64,000 bases of DNA from Candidatus Vallotiella sp. (ex Adelges kitamiensis) (GCF_020342435.1 NZ_CP080504.1:521698-585697), one strand, 5' to 3'; positions 19,388 through 30,940 are shown, counted from the stretch's first letter. Numbers and translations: made by a program. The notes: generated by a model not told the origin, from the letters alone.

Positions 19388-22183
19388 TCAGATTACAGCT
19401 CGCGCTACCTCAGTAACTTCGAACACCTCAAATTGATCCCCCTCTTGGAGATCATTAAAGTTCTTTAGCGATAAACCGCATTCGAAACCTTGTTTTACCT
19501 CTTTTACGTCGTCTTTAAAGCGTTTAAGTGAATCAAGCTCGCCAGTATAAATCACTACGCTAGTTCGCAGAATCCGCACTGATGCAGTACGCCTAATAAC
19601 TCCGTTTATTACCATACATCCTGCGACTGTACCGATCTTTGGCACCTTGAAGACTTGACGTACCTCAACTGTGCCGATTACTGTCTCGCATTTCTCCGGC
19701 GTTAGCATGCTGGACATCGCCGCTTTTATCTCACCTATAACATCATATACGATACTGTAGTGTCGTAGGTCAACACCGTTCGTTTCGGCCAGCTTGCGCG
19801 CCTGAACGTCTGAACGTGTGTTAAAGCCGATTATGACAGCTTTAGACGCGATTGCCAGATTAACATCAGTTTCACTAATACCGCCTACTGCACTATGTAT
19901 AATCTGTACGCGTATCTCATTAGTCGACAGCTTTTGTAGAACATGTACTAATGCTTCTTGCGAGCCGCGCACATCAGCTTTCACGATCAGCGGTAAGTTT
20001 TGTACCTCTCCAACATCCATCTGTTCTAGCATATTCTCAAGCTTTGCAGCTTGCTGCTTCGCAAACTTTACGTCACGGAATTTTCCTTGCCTGAATAGTG
20101 CTATTTCACGCGCTTTACGTTCATCCGGCAGGACAATTACTGACTCACCTGCACACGGTACCTCCGAGAGCCCTTGGATCTCGATTGGGGTTGCTGGTTC
20201 AGCTAACTTTACTGCTTTACCCAACTCATTGGTCATCGCTCGCACACGGCCATAAGCGGAGCCTGATAGAACAACGTCACCACGAAATAGCGTCCCGGAT
20301 TGTACTAAAATTGTAGTAACCGGACCTTTGCCTTTGTCTAGCCTTGCCTCAATTACAATGCCTTTGGCAGGCCCCTCAATAGGTGCCCTTAACTCGAGAA
20401 TCTCAGCTTGTAATAATACATTCTCAAGCAGGTCATCAATACCTTTTCCAGTCTTGGCAGATACCTCAAGGAATGGTGAATCACCCCCGTACTCCTCCGA
20501 TACTAAACCCTCTGATATCAATTCCTGTTTTACCCGATTAGGATCGGCATTGGGTTTATCAATTTTGTTAATCGCCACGATAATCGGTACTCCACCAGCT
20601 TTCGCATGCGAAATTGCCTCTTTTGTCTGTGGCATAACACCATCATCTGCTGCAACCACTAGAATCACAATATCAGTTGACTTTGCGCCTCGCGCACGCA
20701 TGGCAGTAAATGCCTCATGACCCGGCGTATCGAGAAACGTAATCACACCACGTGATGTTTTGACACGGTATGCGCCGATATGCTGTGTGATGCCACCTAC
20801 TTCGCTCGCAGAAACCTTTGAGTTACAAATATAGTCAAGCAACGACGTTTTGCCGTGGTCGACATGCCCCATAACGGTGACAACTGGCGGACGTGGCAGA
20901 ACTTCAACATCAGCTGTTTCGCCTTTCATCAGCAGTGCTTCCGGATCATCTAACTTCGCGGCAACCGCATGATGACCTAGCTCTTCGATGACTATCATTG
21001 CAGTCTCCTGATCTAGCACTTGATTAATTGTTACCATCTGACCGAGTTTCATCATTATTTTAATGACTTCAGAAGCTTTAACGGCTACCTTATGCGCTAG
21101 ATCGGCTATAGTAATTGTCTCGGGCACATGCACTTCACGTATAACCGGTTCGGTCGGAACCTGAAAATTCGTACGTGTATCCTGATGCTTGCCGCGCCCG
21201 CGTGGACTGCCTCGCCAGCTACGGTCGACGCCGCCACTTGAATCACCTCGCGTTTTTATACCCCGCCGCTTTGCGGCATCTTCCTGCCAACTACCCTTAT
21301 TCGGAATTTTTTTCTTGTCGCTAGATAGGGCGACTGTTGATGCTGATTTCTTCATGCCTACTGCTGGCTTAGTCGGCCTATGCAATGTGCTTTTTGCTTC
21401 AACAACAGTCTTAACTCGTTCGATTGGCTTTGGTGGTTCAGGGGGCTTAATAATCATTACCTTACGCGGCGTTGCTATCATCTTACGGATCGCTTGTGCT
21501 TCCGCTTCCGCTGTTTCCCGGCGCTTTCGAATAACTTCTTGCTGCAGGCGAGCTTTTTCAGCAGTGCCTCGGGTGTTGTCTACCGATTTTTGTGCAGCAG
21601 CACCACGCCCAGCGGCTAGACGAGCAGTATTATTATCGGACTGACCCCCCTGTTGTTGCATATCGTAATTTCTCTTCTGATTAGCTACTTGCTGAGCAGC
21701 CCAGGAAACAGCTTCAGCTGCTTTGGCTGCTTCGGCACGTTTAAGATATTCCTGTCGCTCACGTAATTCGTATGCCTGCTGAGTTAATGTCTCGGCTTCA
21801 AGGCGAGCTTGCTCCTCACGCTGAGCAAGATTAGTGGCCTCACTATTTATGTTTCTACTATCTGGCGCTTTGATATTTGTCTCATCGCGCTTGACTAATA
21901 CTCGTTTCCTTCGAACCTGGACTTGGATCAGTCGAGCTTTACCAGTCGCGTCGGCCTGCTTAATTTCCGATGTCTGCCGACGCGTCAGCATGATTTTACA
22001 TTTACCAGTGTTAGCACTGCCGCGCGACTTGCGTAAGTGATCTAGCAAACGCGCTTTGTCTACTTCGGACAATACATCGTCAGCGCTAGCCTTTTGCATA
22101 CCCGCAGCTTGAAGCTGTTCAAGCAGAAGGCTTATCGACATCTTCAGTTCCGCGGCAAATTGAGCTACGTTGTTGCTCGCCAT
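19388..22183 (-). CDS. infB: translation initiation factor IF-2
   Basis: The GTPase that brings initiator fMet-tRNA to the 30S subunit and promotes subunit joining. The 931 residues begin with the IF2N domain ([16 protein letters not shown]). A long charged, Ala/Glu/Arg-rich linker follows, then the G domain in mid-protein ([23 protein letters not shown]), and finally domains II, III and IV with the fMet-tRNA-binding end. The linker is shorter than in free-living Burkholderia but all functional motifs remain. It sits between nusA and rbfA in the conserved operon. Confidence 0.97.
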   Translation of the reverse strand: MASNNVAQFAAELKMSISLLLEQLQAAGMQKASADDVLSEVDKARLLDHLRKSRGSANTGKCKIMLTRRQTSEIKQADATGKARLIQVQVRRKRVLVKRDETNIKAPDSRNINSEATNLAQREEQARLEAETLTQQAYELRERQEYLKRAEAAKAAEAVSWAAQQVANQKRNYDMQQQGGQSDNNTARLAAGRGAAAQKSVDNTRGTAEKARLQQEVIRKRRETAEAEAQAIRKMIATPRKVMIIKPPEPPKPIERVKTVVEAKSTLHRPTKPAVGMKKSASTVALSSDKKKIPNKGSWQEDAAKRRGIKTRGDSSGGVDRSWRGSPRGRGKHQDTRTNFQVPTEPVIREVHVPETITIADLAHKVAVKASEVIKIMMKLGQMVTINQVLDQETAMIVIEELGHHAVAAKLDDPEALLMKGETADVEVLPRPPVVTVMGHVDHGKTSLLDYICNSKVSASEVGGITQHIGAYRVKTSRGVITFLDTPGHEAFTAMRARGAKSTDIVILVVAADDGVMPQTKEAISHAKAGGVPIIVAINKIDKPNADPNRVKQELISEGLVSEEYGGDSPFLEVSAKTGKGIDDLLENVLLQAEILELRAPIEGPAKGIVIEARLDKGKGPVTTILVQSGTLFRGDVVLSGSAYGRVRAMTNELGKAVKLAEPATPIEIQGLSEVPCAGESVIVLPDERKAREIALFRQGKFRDVKFAKQQAAKLENMLEQMDVGEVQNLPLIVKADVRGSQEALVHVLQKLSTNEIRVQIIHSAVGGISETDVNLAIASKAVIIGFNTRSDVQARKLAETNGVDLRHYSIVYDVIGEIKAAMSSMLTPEKCETVIGTVEVRQVFKVPKIGTVAGCMVINGVIRRTASVRILRTSVVIYTGELDSLKRFKDDVKEVKQGFECGLSLKNFNDLQEGDQFEVFEVTEVARAVI

Positions 22184-22288
22184 TCATCCCTCTTAGGGCA
22201 AAGACAAGGGTCTTTGCAGTTGATATCTTAGTGTGGCTTACCGAGCCGTATTAATTTAATACGCTATCATAATGTTACGTTTCGCCTA

Positions 22289-23764
22289 TCACTGGAACCA
22301 GTGTTCACGCGCCCTCATGATTAGCGCTTTTGCGGTCTTCTCCTCGATGCCAGTTATCTCGATTAATTCGTCGACAGCTAACTCAGCCAGATCTTCACGC
22401 GTATATATCTGGTGTTCAGCAAGTTTAGCGAGAAGATGTCTATCTATCCCATTAAGACTCTTTAGATCAAGAGATGTGTTTTCTACTTTTTTCTCATTTG
22501 TGATAGCAATCGTTAGCAGCGTATCACGCGCACGATTTCTTAATTCGCGTACTGTGTCTTCATCAAACGCCTCAATCTCAAGCATCTCATTAAAAGGAAC
22601 ATACGCGACCTCTTCGAGGCTCGTAAAACTTTCGTCAATTAAAATATCAGCAACTTCTTCATCAATATTTAGGCGCTCCATAAATAGGTTGCGCAGAACG
22701 CTGCGCTCTTGAGACTGTTTCTCGGCTGACTCATCCGGTGTCATAATATTAATCTGCCAATCAGCTAGCTCGCTAGCGAGCCGTACATTCTGGCCGCTAC
22801 GGCCGATCGCGATAGCCAGCTCGTTTTCATCGACGACAACATCCATAGCATGCTTTTCCTCATCAACGACAATTGATTGAACAGCAGCTGGTGCAAGGGC
22901 GCCGATAACGAACTGTGCGGGATCTGCTGACCAGAGCACAATATCAATGTTCTCGCCAGCTAGCTCGTTGCGCACTGCTTGCACGCGAGAACCACGAATA
23001 CCGACACAAGATCCAATTGGATCAATGCGCTTATCATAGGCTACTACTGCAATCTTTGCCCGAACACCGGGATCGCGCGCCGCCGCTTTAATTTCTAGTA
23101 GACCCTGCTCGATCTCTGGTACCTCAAGCTCAAACAGCTTTATCAAGAATTCTGGAGCGGTCCGAGAAAGCTCGATCTGAGCTCCTCGTAGTGAGCGGTC
23201 AACCTTAGTTATATACGCACGAACACGATCACCTATACGCAAATTCTCTTTCGGAATCAGTTGATCGCGACGTAGTAGTGCTTCAACCCGCCCAGATTCA
23301 ACAACTAGGTTTCCTTTTTCGAGCCGCTTTACTAAGCCGCTCATAATCTTCTCACCTCGCCCTAGGAAATCATTTAAGATTTGCTCCCGCTCAGCATCGC
23401 GTACTTTCTGTAGAATTACTTGCTTAGCAGCTTGCGCTCCGATGCGCCCAAATTCGATCGATGGAATAGGTTCTTCTATATAACCGTCTAATTGCGCATC
23501 TGGATCTTGCTCGCGTGCCTCAAAAAGCAAAATTTCTTGATCTGGCTGTTGTAAGCCTGCCTCGTTTGGAACGATATGCCAGCGTCGGAAAGTTTCATAC
23601 TTGCCAGACTCGCGGTTAATTGACACGCGTATGTCAACGTCCTTATCGAATAGTCTCTTCGTAGCCGAAGCTAGCGCGGCTTCGAGCGCAGCGAATACCA
23701 CACCTGTGTTGACGTTTTTTTCACGCGCCAAAGCATCTACTAGCATCAACACTTCGCGACTCAT
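22289..23764 (-). CDS. nusA: transcription termination/antitermination factor NusA
   Basis: At 491 residues it has full length. The N-terminal RNA-polymerase-binding domain is followed by an S1 domain (about 135-200), two KH domains ([34 protein letters not shown]) and two C-terminal acidic helix-hairpin repeats ([32 protein letters not shown]). It controls pausing, termination and antitermination. The start ATG shares its first base with the last base of the rimP stop codon (TAATG), so the two are translationally coupled. Confidence 0.97.
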   Translation of the reverse strand: MSREVLMLVDALAREKNVNTGVVFAALEAALASATKRLFDKDVDIRVSINRESGKYETFRRWHIVPNEAGLQQPDQEILLFEAREQDPDAQLDGYIEEPIPSIEFGRIGAQAAKQVILQKVRDAEREQILNDFLGRGEKIMSGLVKRLEKGNLVVESGRVEALLRRDQLIPKENLRIGDRVRAYITKVDRSLRGAQIELSRTAPEFLIKLFELEVPEIEQGLLEIKAAARDPGVRAKIAVVAYDKRIDPIGSCVGIRGSRVQAVRNELAGENIDIVLWSADPAQFVIGALAPAAVQSIVVDEEKHAMDVVVDENELAIAIGRSGQNVRLASELADWQINIMTPDESAEKQSQERSVLRNLFMERLNIDEEVADILIDESFTSLEEVAYVPFNEMLEIEAFDEDTVRELRNRARDTLLTIAITNEKKVENTSLDLKSLNGIDRHLLAKLAEHQIYTREDLAELAVDELIEITGIEEKTAKALIMRAREHWFQ

Positions 23765-24219
23765 TATTTTCGGCTCCTAAAATCGACTTGCGGAACAAGA
23801 CAGGCGCGCTCTAAATCAGCAAACGCAAAGTCGAGCCTTATTGAGCCGTCCTTCCCTTTTACCTCTAAACCTATCTTATCGTCATTGGGCGCATGCAAAA
23901 TGCCGCAAAACGATTTGCTATGGTTCAGTGGATGTTTAAGGGTCACTATTGCCTTATTTCCGGCGAAACGTTGGAAATCTGCTCGATTTTTCAGTGGCCG
24001 GTCTAGCCCTGGAGACGAAACCTCAAGACGTTCATAATTAATATTCTCAACTGTGAGCACGTGTTGAAGCTGGCGTGTCACTTTTTGGCAATCATCTAGC
24101 GCAATACCCGCTGGTTGGTCAATAAACACGCGTAGCATGCCTCGTCTGGAATGCTCTAAATTGACTAGCTCATATCCGAGCCCAGTAACACTATTTTTAA
24201 TCAGTTTCGACAATTGCAT
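23764..24219 (-). CDS. rimP: ribosome maturation factor RimP
   Basis: Needed for 30S maturation. I chose the ATG at 24219 because [20 protein letters not shown] is the usual Burkholderia N terminus. An in-frame ATG 29 codons upstream would add a Cys-rich stretch not found in the family. From this start there are about 151 residues: an N-terminal alpha/beta domain with [16 protein letters not shown] and a C-terminal Sm-like barrel ending QVDFRSRK. It is the first gene of the rimP-nusA-infB-rbfA-truB operon. Confidence 0.94.
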   Translation of the reverse strand: MQLSKLIKNSVTGLGYELVNLEHSRRGMLRVFIDQPAGIALDDCQKVTRQLQHVLTVENINYERLEVSSPGLDRPLKNRADFQRFAGNKAIVTLKHPLNHSKSFCGILHAPNDDKIGLEVKGKDGSIRLDFAFADLERACLVPQVDFRSRK

Positions 24220-24605
24220 GTTGTTTGCCCTCATGCAGCACGGATCGCGCGCAACACACGCGCCAGTTTTTATTTTTTGTATCAAGTACGCTCTCGAAAG
24301 TAGCACGCATCAGCAGTAGAATGAAGTATCAACATATAACTATTTTGAACGATAACGCTGCACCGAGTAAACGATAAAAAAATGGGCGTTAAAACGCCTC
24401 ATTTTTTTACTGGTGGTAACGCTTCGAAACCGCATTGTTAAATAACAAGAGTTTTGTTTACTTATCAAGTATAGTGTTTTTCAAGGCGACCCGCAATTTA
24501 CATAGTAAAACGCAACTAAAAGTAACAAAGCGATGGGGACCTAAAATATCGCATTGAAATACTATACTACGTATGTTAGATTAACTCTAATAAGCGCACG
24601 CTTAA
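24220..24605. other. intergenic region rimP-rluB
   Basis: About 390 bases that hold the leader of the rimP operon and a bidirectional terminator-like hairpin (listed separately). I see no tRNA (some proteobacteria carry metY here) and no gene remnant. Confidence 0.5.
24375..24408 (-). terminator. rho-independent terminator downstream of rluB
   Basis: The plus strand reads AAAAAAATGGGCGTT then AAAACGCCTCATTTTTTT. The GGCGT/ACGCC stem with a four-base loop is flanked by A and T runs on both sides, so it can act in either direction. On the minus strand it follows rluB by about 200 bases and precedes rimP. Confidence 0.7.
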
Positions 24606-26162
24606 TTAACCTCGCGGGCGTCTACGTGGCAAGCTGCTCTGACCTGGACTACCTGGTGAGGATGGTACTATTATACTGCGCTTATCAAGTAGATTGTCTT
24701 TCTGGACATCTTTTCCAGATTTCCGGTTACGATTAGCATTGTAGCTATTAGTGCTAGTGTTTCCATTTTTTATATTACCATGTCTATGGGCGGCAGAAAA
24801 GCCGGTGTATCCTGGTGCTCGCACTGGAGATGAACTCCAATCTCTACTACCGCGTATGCGGCAGTCTAATCGCCGCTGCGGGCCTGGCGCATCATATCCA
24901 ATATAGCCGATTGCTGTTTGCATCGGATCAGGATGACGATGTGGTATCTCCCTGTTACGCTCTTTTCCTACTCTATCTTCCACCGGATCTTTTAATCCAA
25001 CAGCTAACATCAACGAGCGCACCTGTTTATCCTCTATTTCCTCCCAGCGGCCACGCTTGAGACTGCGAGGTAAAATAATCGGACCATGGCATGTTCGAAT
25101 CAACCGACTAACAGTTAAACCTACGGCTTCAAATATACGATGCACCTCTCGGTTTCGACCTTCTAAAAGAGCTGTATGGTACCAGCGATTAACACCTTCT
25201 CCTCCTCTATCCTGGATATGGAGGAGGCTTGCTGGACCATCATCCAGCTCAACTCCGCTTAATAGCTTTTGCCGCGTACGCTCTGTTATTTCGCCTATAA
25301 CCCGCACTGCATACTCGCGCTTAACTCGATAACGCGGATGCATGAATCTATTTGCAATGTCACCAGATGTGGTTAGTAACAATAAGCCTTCAGTATTAAA
25401 ATCTAGTCGACCGACAGCTAGCCATTTTGCCCCCTTAATTAGCGGTAGTTTATCAAATACAGATGGGCGACCTTCCGGATCCGCACAGCTGACAATCTCG
25501 CCTGCTGGCTTATGATAGATTAGAACGCGTGGTAGCTTGTGCGGCAGCTTTCGCTTAACTAGTCTGCCATTAATACGAACTTGATCAGTTAACATGATTC
25601 GCTGACCGATGTGTGCTGGCTCACCATTGACAGATACGCGACCAGCAATAATTAATTCCTCCATTTCGCGACGTGAGCCTATGCCGACCTCGGCTAATAC
25701 CTTATGTAGCTTTGGTGCATCATTCTCCGCTGATAAAGCTCGTTTAATAGGAGGAGAGCCGCCTATACTAGTGTTATCTGCATCGAATGCTGGTGATGTA
25801 ACGTACGCGAATGCATCGTTGGTATATCCGTCTCTTTTTTGGGCCCTGCCCGACTGTGCCGGGCGTCTGCTACGCTGAGCGCTTTTACCCTGATCTATAT
25901 TAATAGGATCTTTATCTTTAGAAGGCATACGTGTATGAGCTCCTACCTCGCTAATAGGTGATTTCATTGCGGAAGTAGTATTAACAGCAATAGTTCTCTT
26001 TAACTTTATCACCGCCCGTCGGCGAGCCATTAGGCTGCGTAGCCCCCGTCGTAAACCGCGCCGGGGAGGCTCTTCACCGTCTCCAACTTCCGCCGTGATT
26101 GGCACTAGCAATGAATGCTGAAGAGCCGACTCAGGAGAATCGGGATTGTACTTTTCGTTCAA
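24606..26162 (-). CDS. rluB: 23S rRNA pseudouridine synthase RluB
   Basis: Makes pseudouridine 2605 in 23S rRNA in E. coli. The 518 residues have a long basic, low-complexity N-terminal extension (about 150 residues) as in Burkholderia. An S4 domain ([20 protein letters not shown]) follows, then the RsuA/RluB catalytic domain with the active-site Asp in [18 protein letters not shown] basic Asn/Arg-rich tail closes the protein. The core is intact; tails of this kind vary freely. The gene normally follows scpB, and upstream DNA still holds a scpB remnant. Confidence 0.93.
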   Translation of the reverse strand: MNEKYNPDSPESALQHSLLVPITAEVGDGEEPPRRGLRRGLRSLMARRRAVIKLKRTIAVNTTSAMKSPISEVGAHTRMPSKDKDPINIDQGKSAQRSRRPAQSGRAQKRDGYTNDAFAYVTSPAFDADNTSIGGSPPIKRALSAENDAPKLHKVLAEVGIGSRREMEELIIAGRVSVNGEPAHIGQRIMLTDQVRINGRLVKRKLPHKLPRVLIYHKPAGEIVSCADPEGRPSVFDKLPLIKGAKWLAVGRLDFNTEGLLLLTTSGDIANRFMHPRYRVKREYAVRVIGEITERTRQKLLSGVELDDGPASLLHIQDRGGEGVNRWYHTALLEGRNREVHRIFEAVGLTVSRLIRTCHGPIILPRSLKRGRWEEIEDKQVRSLMLAVGLKDPVEDRVGKERNREIPHRHPDPMQTAIGYIGYDAPGPQRRLDCRIRGSRDWSSSPVRAPGYTGFSAAHRHGNIKNGNTSTNSYNANRNRKSGKDVQKDNLLDKRSIIVPSSPGSPGQSSLPRRRPRG

Positions 26163-26589
26163 AACAACCTCTGAGTGTCAGAATACTGGCACGCGAAATT
26201 TAACTGCGCTAGTATTGGTGGATGTATCACGTAAATATCGCGTGATATCGGATCATTCTTAATGACTCTTATCAACCTTTAATATTTCTAGGTGCGGTAG
26301 GAGATGATGGGTACGTGTGCCCCGCCGCCCACTGGGCAGACTACTAGGTTATTTACTAGATGTGCTTGTGTAGGACCAGGCGTGTCCTGGCTGCGCACAA
26401 TTACTAAGCGCGTATAAAACTAGTATTACAATCTTTGTAATAAGCGGAGGTGGCTTGCCTAGCCCGGCCGCCCCGAAATAGCACTAATATAGTTAGTTAT
26501 CGAATAAAGATGGTTAACCAATTATGTTCATGTGCTTGACTATTGTTTATACGCGATCTCCGAATACTTAGAGACTTACGCATTAATCG

Positions 26590-26710
26590 AGACATCATAC
26601 ATCTCTGCGAGATTTCTACGCATAATTAGATAATGCCTAATTTAAAATCGAAAGCATTTCAAGCACTTAGCAAAAATACTTAGCAATTTCTCCAGATTAA
26701 GCTAATCTAG
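26590..26710 (-). pseudogene. scpB: remnant of segregation and condensation protein B gene
   Basis: On the minus strand, with stops read through, the frame gives KYFC-stop-VLEMLSIL followed by a Tyr and SRRD. It lines up with the ScpB winged-helix signature [23 protein letters not shown]. A shifted frame just upstream gives LNLEK where homologues have LNPEK. scpB is the gene normally directly upstream of rluB in Burkholderia, on the same strand, which supports the call. Only this core is recognisable; the rest of the roughly 600-base gene has decayed. Confidence 0.6.
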
Positions 26711-26980
26711 GAAGAAGCATTGTAGAATAACTTTTAGAATTAATATCTAGTTTTAATAAACGCTCAATACTCCGTTTTTAACTGAGTTTCTCTTTTTAAG
26801 AAACGGGAGGACTACTCTAGGAGAGATTCTATTCTAAAGAGTCGATAAACGTCACTGAAGTAGTATGAGAAATTTCAGATTCTTCTCTCTTAGGTTTTTG
26901 CCTAGCCTGACTATTTCTAACTAAGAATATTGATACCAGCTTTTAGTAGGTTAATGAGATAATTTTAGACTGAATATATT

Positions 26981-27015
26981 TCATGCAACTAGAAACTATG
27001 TTTCTAGTTGCATGA
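26981..27015. repeat. perfect inverted repeat, 16-bp arms
   Basis: Arm 26981-26996 (TCATGCAACTAGAAAC) is exactly complementary to 27000-27015, with a TAT loop. No adjacent gene and no U tract, so it is not an obvious terminator. Confidence 0.85.
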
Positions 27016-27746
27016 TACCCCAAAAAACTTGATGTGTAAATATCAAAATTTGTAGGTAGAGTTTATGCAAACTGCCTGACGTTTTCCGATAAAATTAACC
27101 TATATTAGTTCTTGCTAAATAGCAAACGCATCTATAAAAATTTTTGCCATTAATCTTAAACAAGATATAGTCTGAGTTATAGCGCTGACTGCTAAAGACA
27201 ACCTGACTTTTAAGCAGACAAAACGGATACCTATTCGTCCTGAAAACTAATAGCTTGCTTAGTGCTTTGTAGTTACTACTTAATTCTAGTGTAGAGCGCC
27301 CCAAAGGTAGCGTGATAGATATGCTAATTAAAAAGAGTAACCTCAGCATAATTCAATTTATTAAATTCCACTTTGGCGGTCTTTATTCAGAGAATATTAT
27401 GGAACCAAGACCTAATACAAAATCTGCTTTATATTCCCCCAGAGCTCTATGGAGCATTAAGCCTAGATTTATTGAGTGTAGCACCGCTGTTTATTAACGA
27501 GATATTAACGAAACTTTGTTTGTAAACTTTTACTTTAGAAATTCAAGATGTGTATATAGATGAAGCGTAGATTTTGCTGTCAGGGTGAGTTAGGCGAGTT
27601 CATATAACTAAATTCTGTTCAGCGCACACCGGGAGTGCCGTGCATATATTATATGCATAATGAAACTTATACTTGAGAGGCTATTGAGGAAGTTGATATA
27701 GTTGATCCAATTTCGTTTAGCTATAGAGGTTAAACATCGTAATATA

Positions 27747-27772
27747 TTTCCAGGTAAACAGTTACCTGGAAA
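27747..27772. repeat. perfect inverted repeat, 11-bp arms
   Basis: TTTCCAGGTAA at 27747-27757 is exactly complementary to 27762-27772, with an ACAG loop. It lies in gene-free DNA; function unknown. Confidence 0.8.
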
Positions 27773-28600
27773 GGATAGCGAAGGTTGCCAGGTGGCCCCT
27801 ACTAACTTTGCTTGCACAGAATTCAAGTACTCGCGGTGAGTAGTGAGAAAAAATCAGCTTAAACCTAAATAATACCTTGGCTTATTAGATTTTACTTTTA
27901 TTAAAGTACTCTATTAATATGGTACTATTTATAGTATAGAGGCAGCAGTCTTTGACTGGCCGCTGTGCTCACCCCCAATGACTTACATGCTATCAAGCGA
28001 TAAGCTAGATCTAAGTTGCTAGTGCTTAGTAGTGCTCACCAAAATAAAACAAAGGCAGTGAACTATGCTAGCTCGCATCTTGTATAGGGCAGCGGGCATA
28101 ATCAGTATTATGTCTGCACCCGATAGATAAGGGCATATGCAAACTCGCACAATATCGTATTAGATTAATATGGGTCATACTAACTATGTTAGTACATAGG
28201 CCACTAAGCGCGTTATTTGACTCTCACTATTTAGAAGTCAGAATTCATAGATAGCACTATTGCTCTAGAATATTAACCAACACTTAATCGGGTAGAATGA
28301 ATAATTAATCTTGTAAAATTTCTACTTCTATCCAGATAGTATGGTTGCTATACTTTGTTCTTGTCTAGATAGTGACCACGTAAAAATAACTGCGTATAGC
28401 AACAGTAAGTGATTATATAGAGAAAATCTCTTTTTAGTAAAACTATGTCTGGTCGGAACGTATGCTTTATCTAACGCTAATAATAGAAGAAACTACAAGT
28501 AGAATTCTTTCGTAGATCACGTACAAGCAAGTCAGTAAGAGCTTTAGTGGATGCGGATTTATTATGCAATTAGTCTCCGTGTTACAGTTGCAAACTTAAT

Positions 28601-28879
28601 ATGCAACGAAAGGGTTATGTGAAAAATATCGAATTCGAAATAGAATGGACTGAAGCCGCTTCGAAAAAGCTCGAGGAGCTAATGCAAAGCACCCTGCTCG
28701 GCGAGGAGTTATATATCGCGCTACCACCAATAGAATGCTTGCCTCTCGAGAATGATATATTGTTTCTAGGACCACGAGGAAAACAATATCCTTTTATTGT
28801 CGTAGAGCGACAGTATCACCATGAAGGCAAAGCGAACTGGACAATCATCTTGATTTTAGATGTTATTAACACCCACTAA
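28601..28879 (+). CDS. small protein of unknown function
   Basis: The 92 codons encode an acidic, soluble-looking protein without signal peptide or membrane segment. It has an amphipathic N-terminal helix (EWTEAASKKLEELM), a Pro-containing middle (ALPPIECLPLENDILFLGP) and a hydrophobic strand-like end (NWTIILILDV). I cannot assign a family. Evidence that it is real: it is an uninterrupted frame with balanced composition in a region where everything else has decayed. An alternative start is the GTG at 28619, preceded by AAAGGG. It is transcribed away from the eroded region, opposite to its neighbours. Confidence 0.6.
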   Translation: MQRKGYVKNIEFEIEWTEAASKKLEELMQSTLLGEELYIALPPIECLPLENDILFLGPRGKQYPFIVVERQYHHEGKANWTIILILDVINTH

Positions 28880-29520
28880 TGCATATATTGCCTTAGTCAA
28901 CATAGGAATTTTTCTATCTTAAAATATCAAGTAAAGATCAAATATTGCCCTTAAAAATAAGCAAAGAAGAAGTTGTTAATGCTAGTAATAGGCATAGCTA
29001 GAACATTAACCTCATTGGTTTATATGGCGATACGAATTCTCTCGGTCGGCATGCCTCGCAGATATATCACTATATCTGAGCGATATTAGATCTACGCTTA
29101 CCCAATAAAAACAATTTTTTAGATAAAAATAAGTGAAAATCTGATGGAAGAGTATCTTAAATAAAGACATAAACACTAAGAATGGTACATGTTGCCGATA
29201 GTAAAATAGCAGCACTATAACTTTTACCTGTGTTTTAGTGAACTTATCATATCTATTTATATCATTAACCTCTTTATTTCTTTTTTAGCCTTTTTAGGCA
29301 TAGGGATGATTAATCCCTAAAAGCTCTATTTAACCGAACTTAAATCGTGAAAGCTTGTTATAACGTCTAAAACATGGACTACACATACGGTTAAATTATC
29401 AACTGTACAATTGTTTTAAGCTCACGTGCTCTTGACTTGTAAAGTATATATCTTCATAGGCTATCTGTTTATAGCATGAATATATGCTAAAATTTTTGAA
29501 GATAAGACACACTAGCTATG
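28880..29520. other. eroded region downstream of bamC
   Basis: About 640 A+T-rich bases. The 3' half of bamC would be expected in its upper part, next to the bamC stop, but I could not align any frame to it convincingly. A minus-strand frame at 29012-29215 is aromatic-rich and composition-driven. Small hairpins (GCCTTTTTAGGC and AGGGAT/ATCCCT near 29290-29325) are present. Confidence 0.4.
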
Positions 29521-30231
29521 CTAATTGCGAGCTAACACTTGCATCAGTCGCTGGAGATACTTAGCTTCTAAAAACGGATCGTTCTCCCGAATTTCCCACT
29601 GACTTTGTTCGTTTTTTATACCAAACAACTGCTCATATAACCCATACTGACTGATAAATACATATGTCCCGCCATCCGGTGTATTCTCGAGGCGCGTGCG
29701 ATATTTGTCGCGCAAACTAGTTGTATAGGTGGTAATAGGAGCCTTAGATAGGCTATTATAGACTGGTTTATCTGGTATTTTCGGGTAAGTTTCGTACCAA
29801 TCTGTCTCCATAATACCCCGAGCGCACGCGTCTAGCACTAAAAAAAATCCTTGATCACGCCAAAAATTCTGTACCTGAGGCCATACTTGTGAAGGTGTTT
29901 GTTTATCGATTACTAGCCAACGCTGCCCGCCTTCGCGCTCGATGTACATCCCCCGTATTGGCGGAAGAACCTCCCCATCGACTAATCTAGGTTTAAATTT
30001 CTGTATTTTCTGTAATTCAGATAGCGATACTGAGCCGTCTTTATGTAGCAGTAAACGATGGTTAGTAATTTTATGTACCATATCTGGGGGCATACTTAGG
30101 GGCGATTCTTTATTTAGCATAATATTGCAGTTAATTTCTTGTGCATTAAGTAAATTACAAGAAAACTGGTTGCTGCAAATGACAATAGCAGAAATAAAGT
30201 ATGCAATGAGAGTATTTTGAATAAGTTTCAT
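29521..30231 (-). CDS. bamC: outer membrane assembly factor BamC, shortened to its N-terminal domain
   Basis: BamC is a lipoprotein of the BAM complex that inserts beta-barrel proteins into the outer membrane. The BamC segment SPLSMPPDM is followed by the first helix-grip domain (EREGGQRWLVIDKQTPSQVW, QGFFLVLDACARGIMETDW, RDKYRTRLE, LEAKYLQRLMQVLA). It stops there at 236 residues. Burkholderia BamC runs to about 370-380 with a second similar domain. The N terminus is a hydrophobic signal, but neither Cys19 (IVIC) nor Cys25 (QFSC) has a good lipobox. GGGGAG sits five bases before the ATG. It may be working in minimal form or be decaying. Confidence 0.82.
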   Translation of the reverse strand: MKLIQNTLIAYFISAIVICSNQFSCNLLNAQEINCNIMLNKESPLSMPPDMVHKITNHRLLLHKDGSVSLSELQKIQKFKPRLVDGEVLPPIRGMYIEREGGQRWLVIDKQTPSQVWPQVQNFWRDQGFFLVLDACARGIMETDWYETYPKIPDKPVYNSLSKAPITTYTTSLRDKYRTRLENTPDGGTYVFISQYGLYEQLFGIKNEQSQWEIRENDPFLEAKYLQRLMQVLARN

Positions 30232-30940
30232 AAATTCTCCCCAAATTTACCTAGATTATTGCCTGATGCAGGTATATTGGCCTCTTTCCTCAAAGAGGAA
30301 AAATGGCGCAGGCTGGGTCGCAATACTTCAGACTTTTAAGTACTTTAGTAATGGCCGCAGGTGCTTATATGATTGAGCGGATCTCAACCCTCTAATACCA
30401 TAGACATACTTATAGGCTAGACCGTAATATACCTATACTCTATGTTATAGAGTATAGTAACGTTATCAATTACATTCTTTCTCTAGTAGAAAGAATGTAA
30501 TTGATATTACTACTCCTACAACAACAGTCAAGGCGATTACTTAACATAATATAATCTTAATATCGAAACTCGGTTTATATTTTTGAAATCTCTCTGAATC
30601 GTAATAATCGGCTCAACTGAAGTTTGAGTAACCAAGATTTGCTAAATATTGCCACACAGTATTTATCTCAGTATTGTTTCAACAATGCAATACAACCCGC
30701 CGTGTGCAGGCATTATTAGCTTAGAATGGTTCTCTCGTTATGTTATATTTTTATTTATACTTTGTGTGCACTACTAGCAGATAAATCTTCTGAGATAAAA
30801 GTCATATATAATGTCGCCTTAGCACTCCCTTAAATCACTTATTATATTAACCCCTAAAATATATATTCCAAGCTTAGCTAAGTATACTGCACTATATAGC
30901 CCTATGTTAGCATAAGGGGGTTTTACGCTATGTATATACA
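30232..30940. other. eroded region between thrC and bamC with two tandem hairpins
   Basis: About 700 bases with no recognisable gene. The striking content is two adjacent perfect inverted repeats (30433-30457 and 30464-30506). A smaller hairpin CCTCTTT/AAAGAGG lies near 30278-30295, just upstream of bamC. Confidence 0.5.
30433..30506. repeat. two back-to-back perfect hairpins
   Basis: The first has 10-bp arms, CTATACTCTA (30433-30442) and 30448-30457, with loop TGTTA. The second has 19-bp arms, 30464-30482 and 30488-30506, with loop CTAGT. All arm bases match. No U tract follows on either strand. The nearest minus-strand gene upstream is thrC, over 400 bases away. Confidence 0.85.

Larger units (their letters stand above)
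26163..28600. other. 2.4 kb eroded region with perfect hairpins and a scpB remnant
   Basis: The longest gene-free stretch apart from 51-54 kb. The recognisable parts are a scpB fragment (26590-26710) and two perfect inverted repeats (26981-27015 and 27747-27772, listed separately). Short frames at 27095-27349 and 27608-27826 (minus) match no family I know. A G+C-richer patch at 26300-26480 may be a less decayed gene tail but could not be named. Confidence 0.5.

Noticed and set aside
28173-28188. TACTAACTATGTTAGT also found at about 35350
   Set aside because: It is a short near-palindrome, and the second copy is inside the DUF498 coding sequence; probably coincidence.
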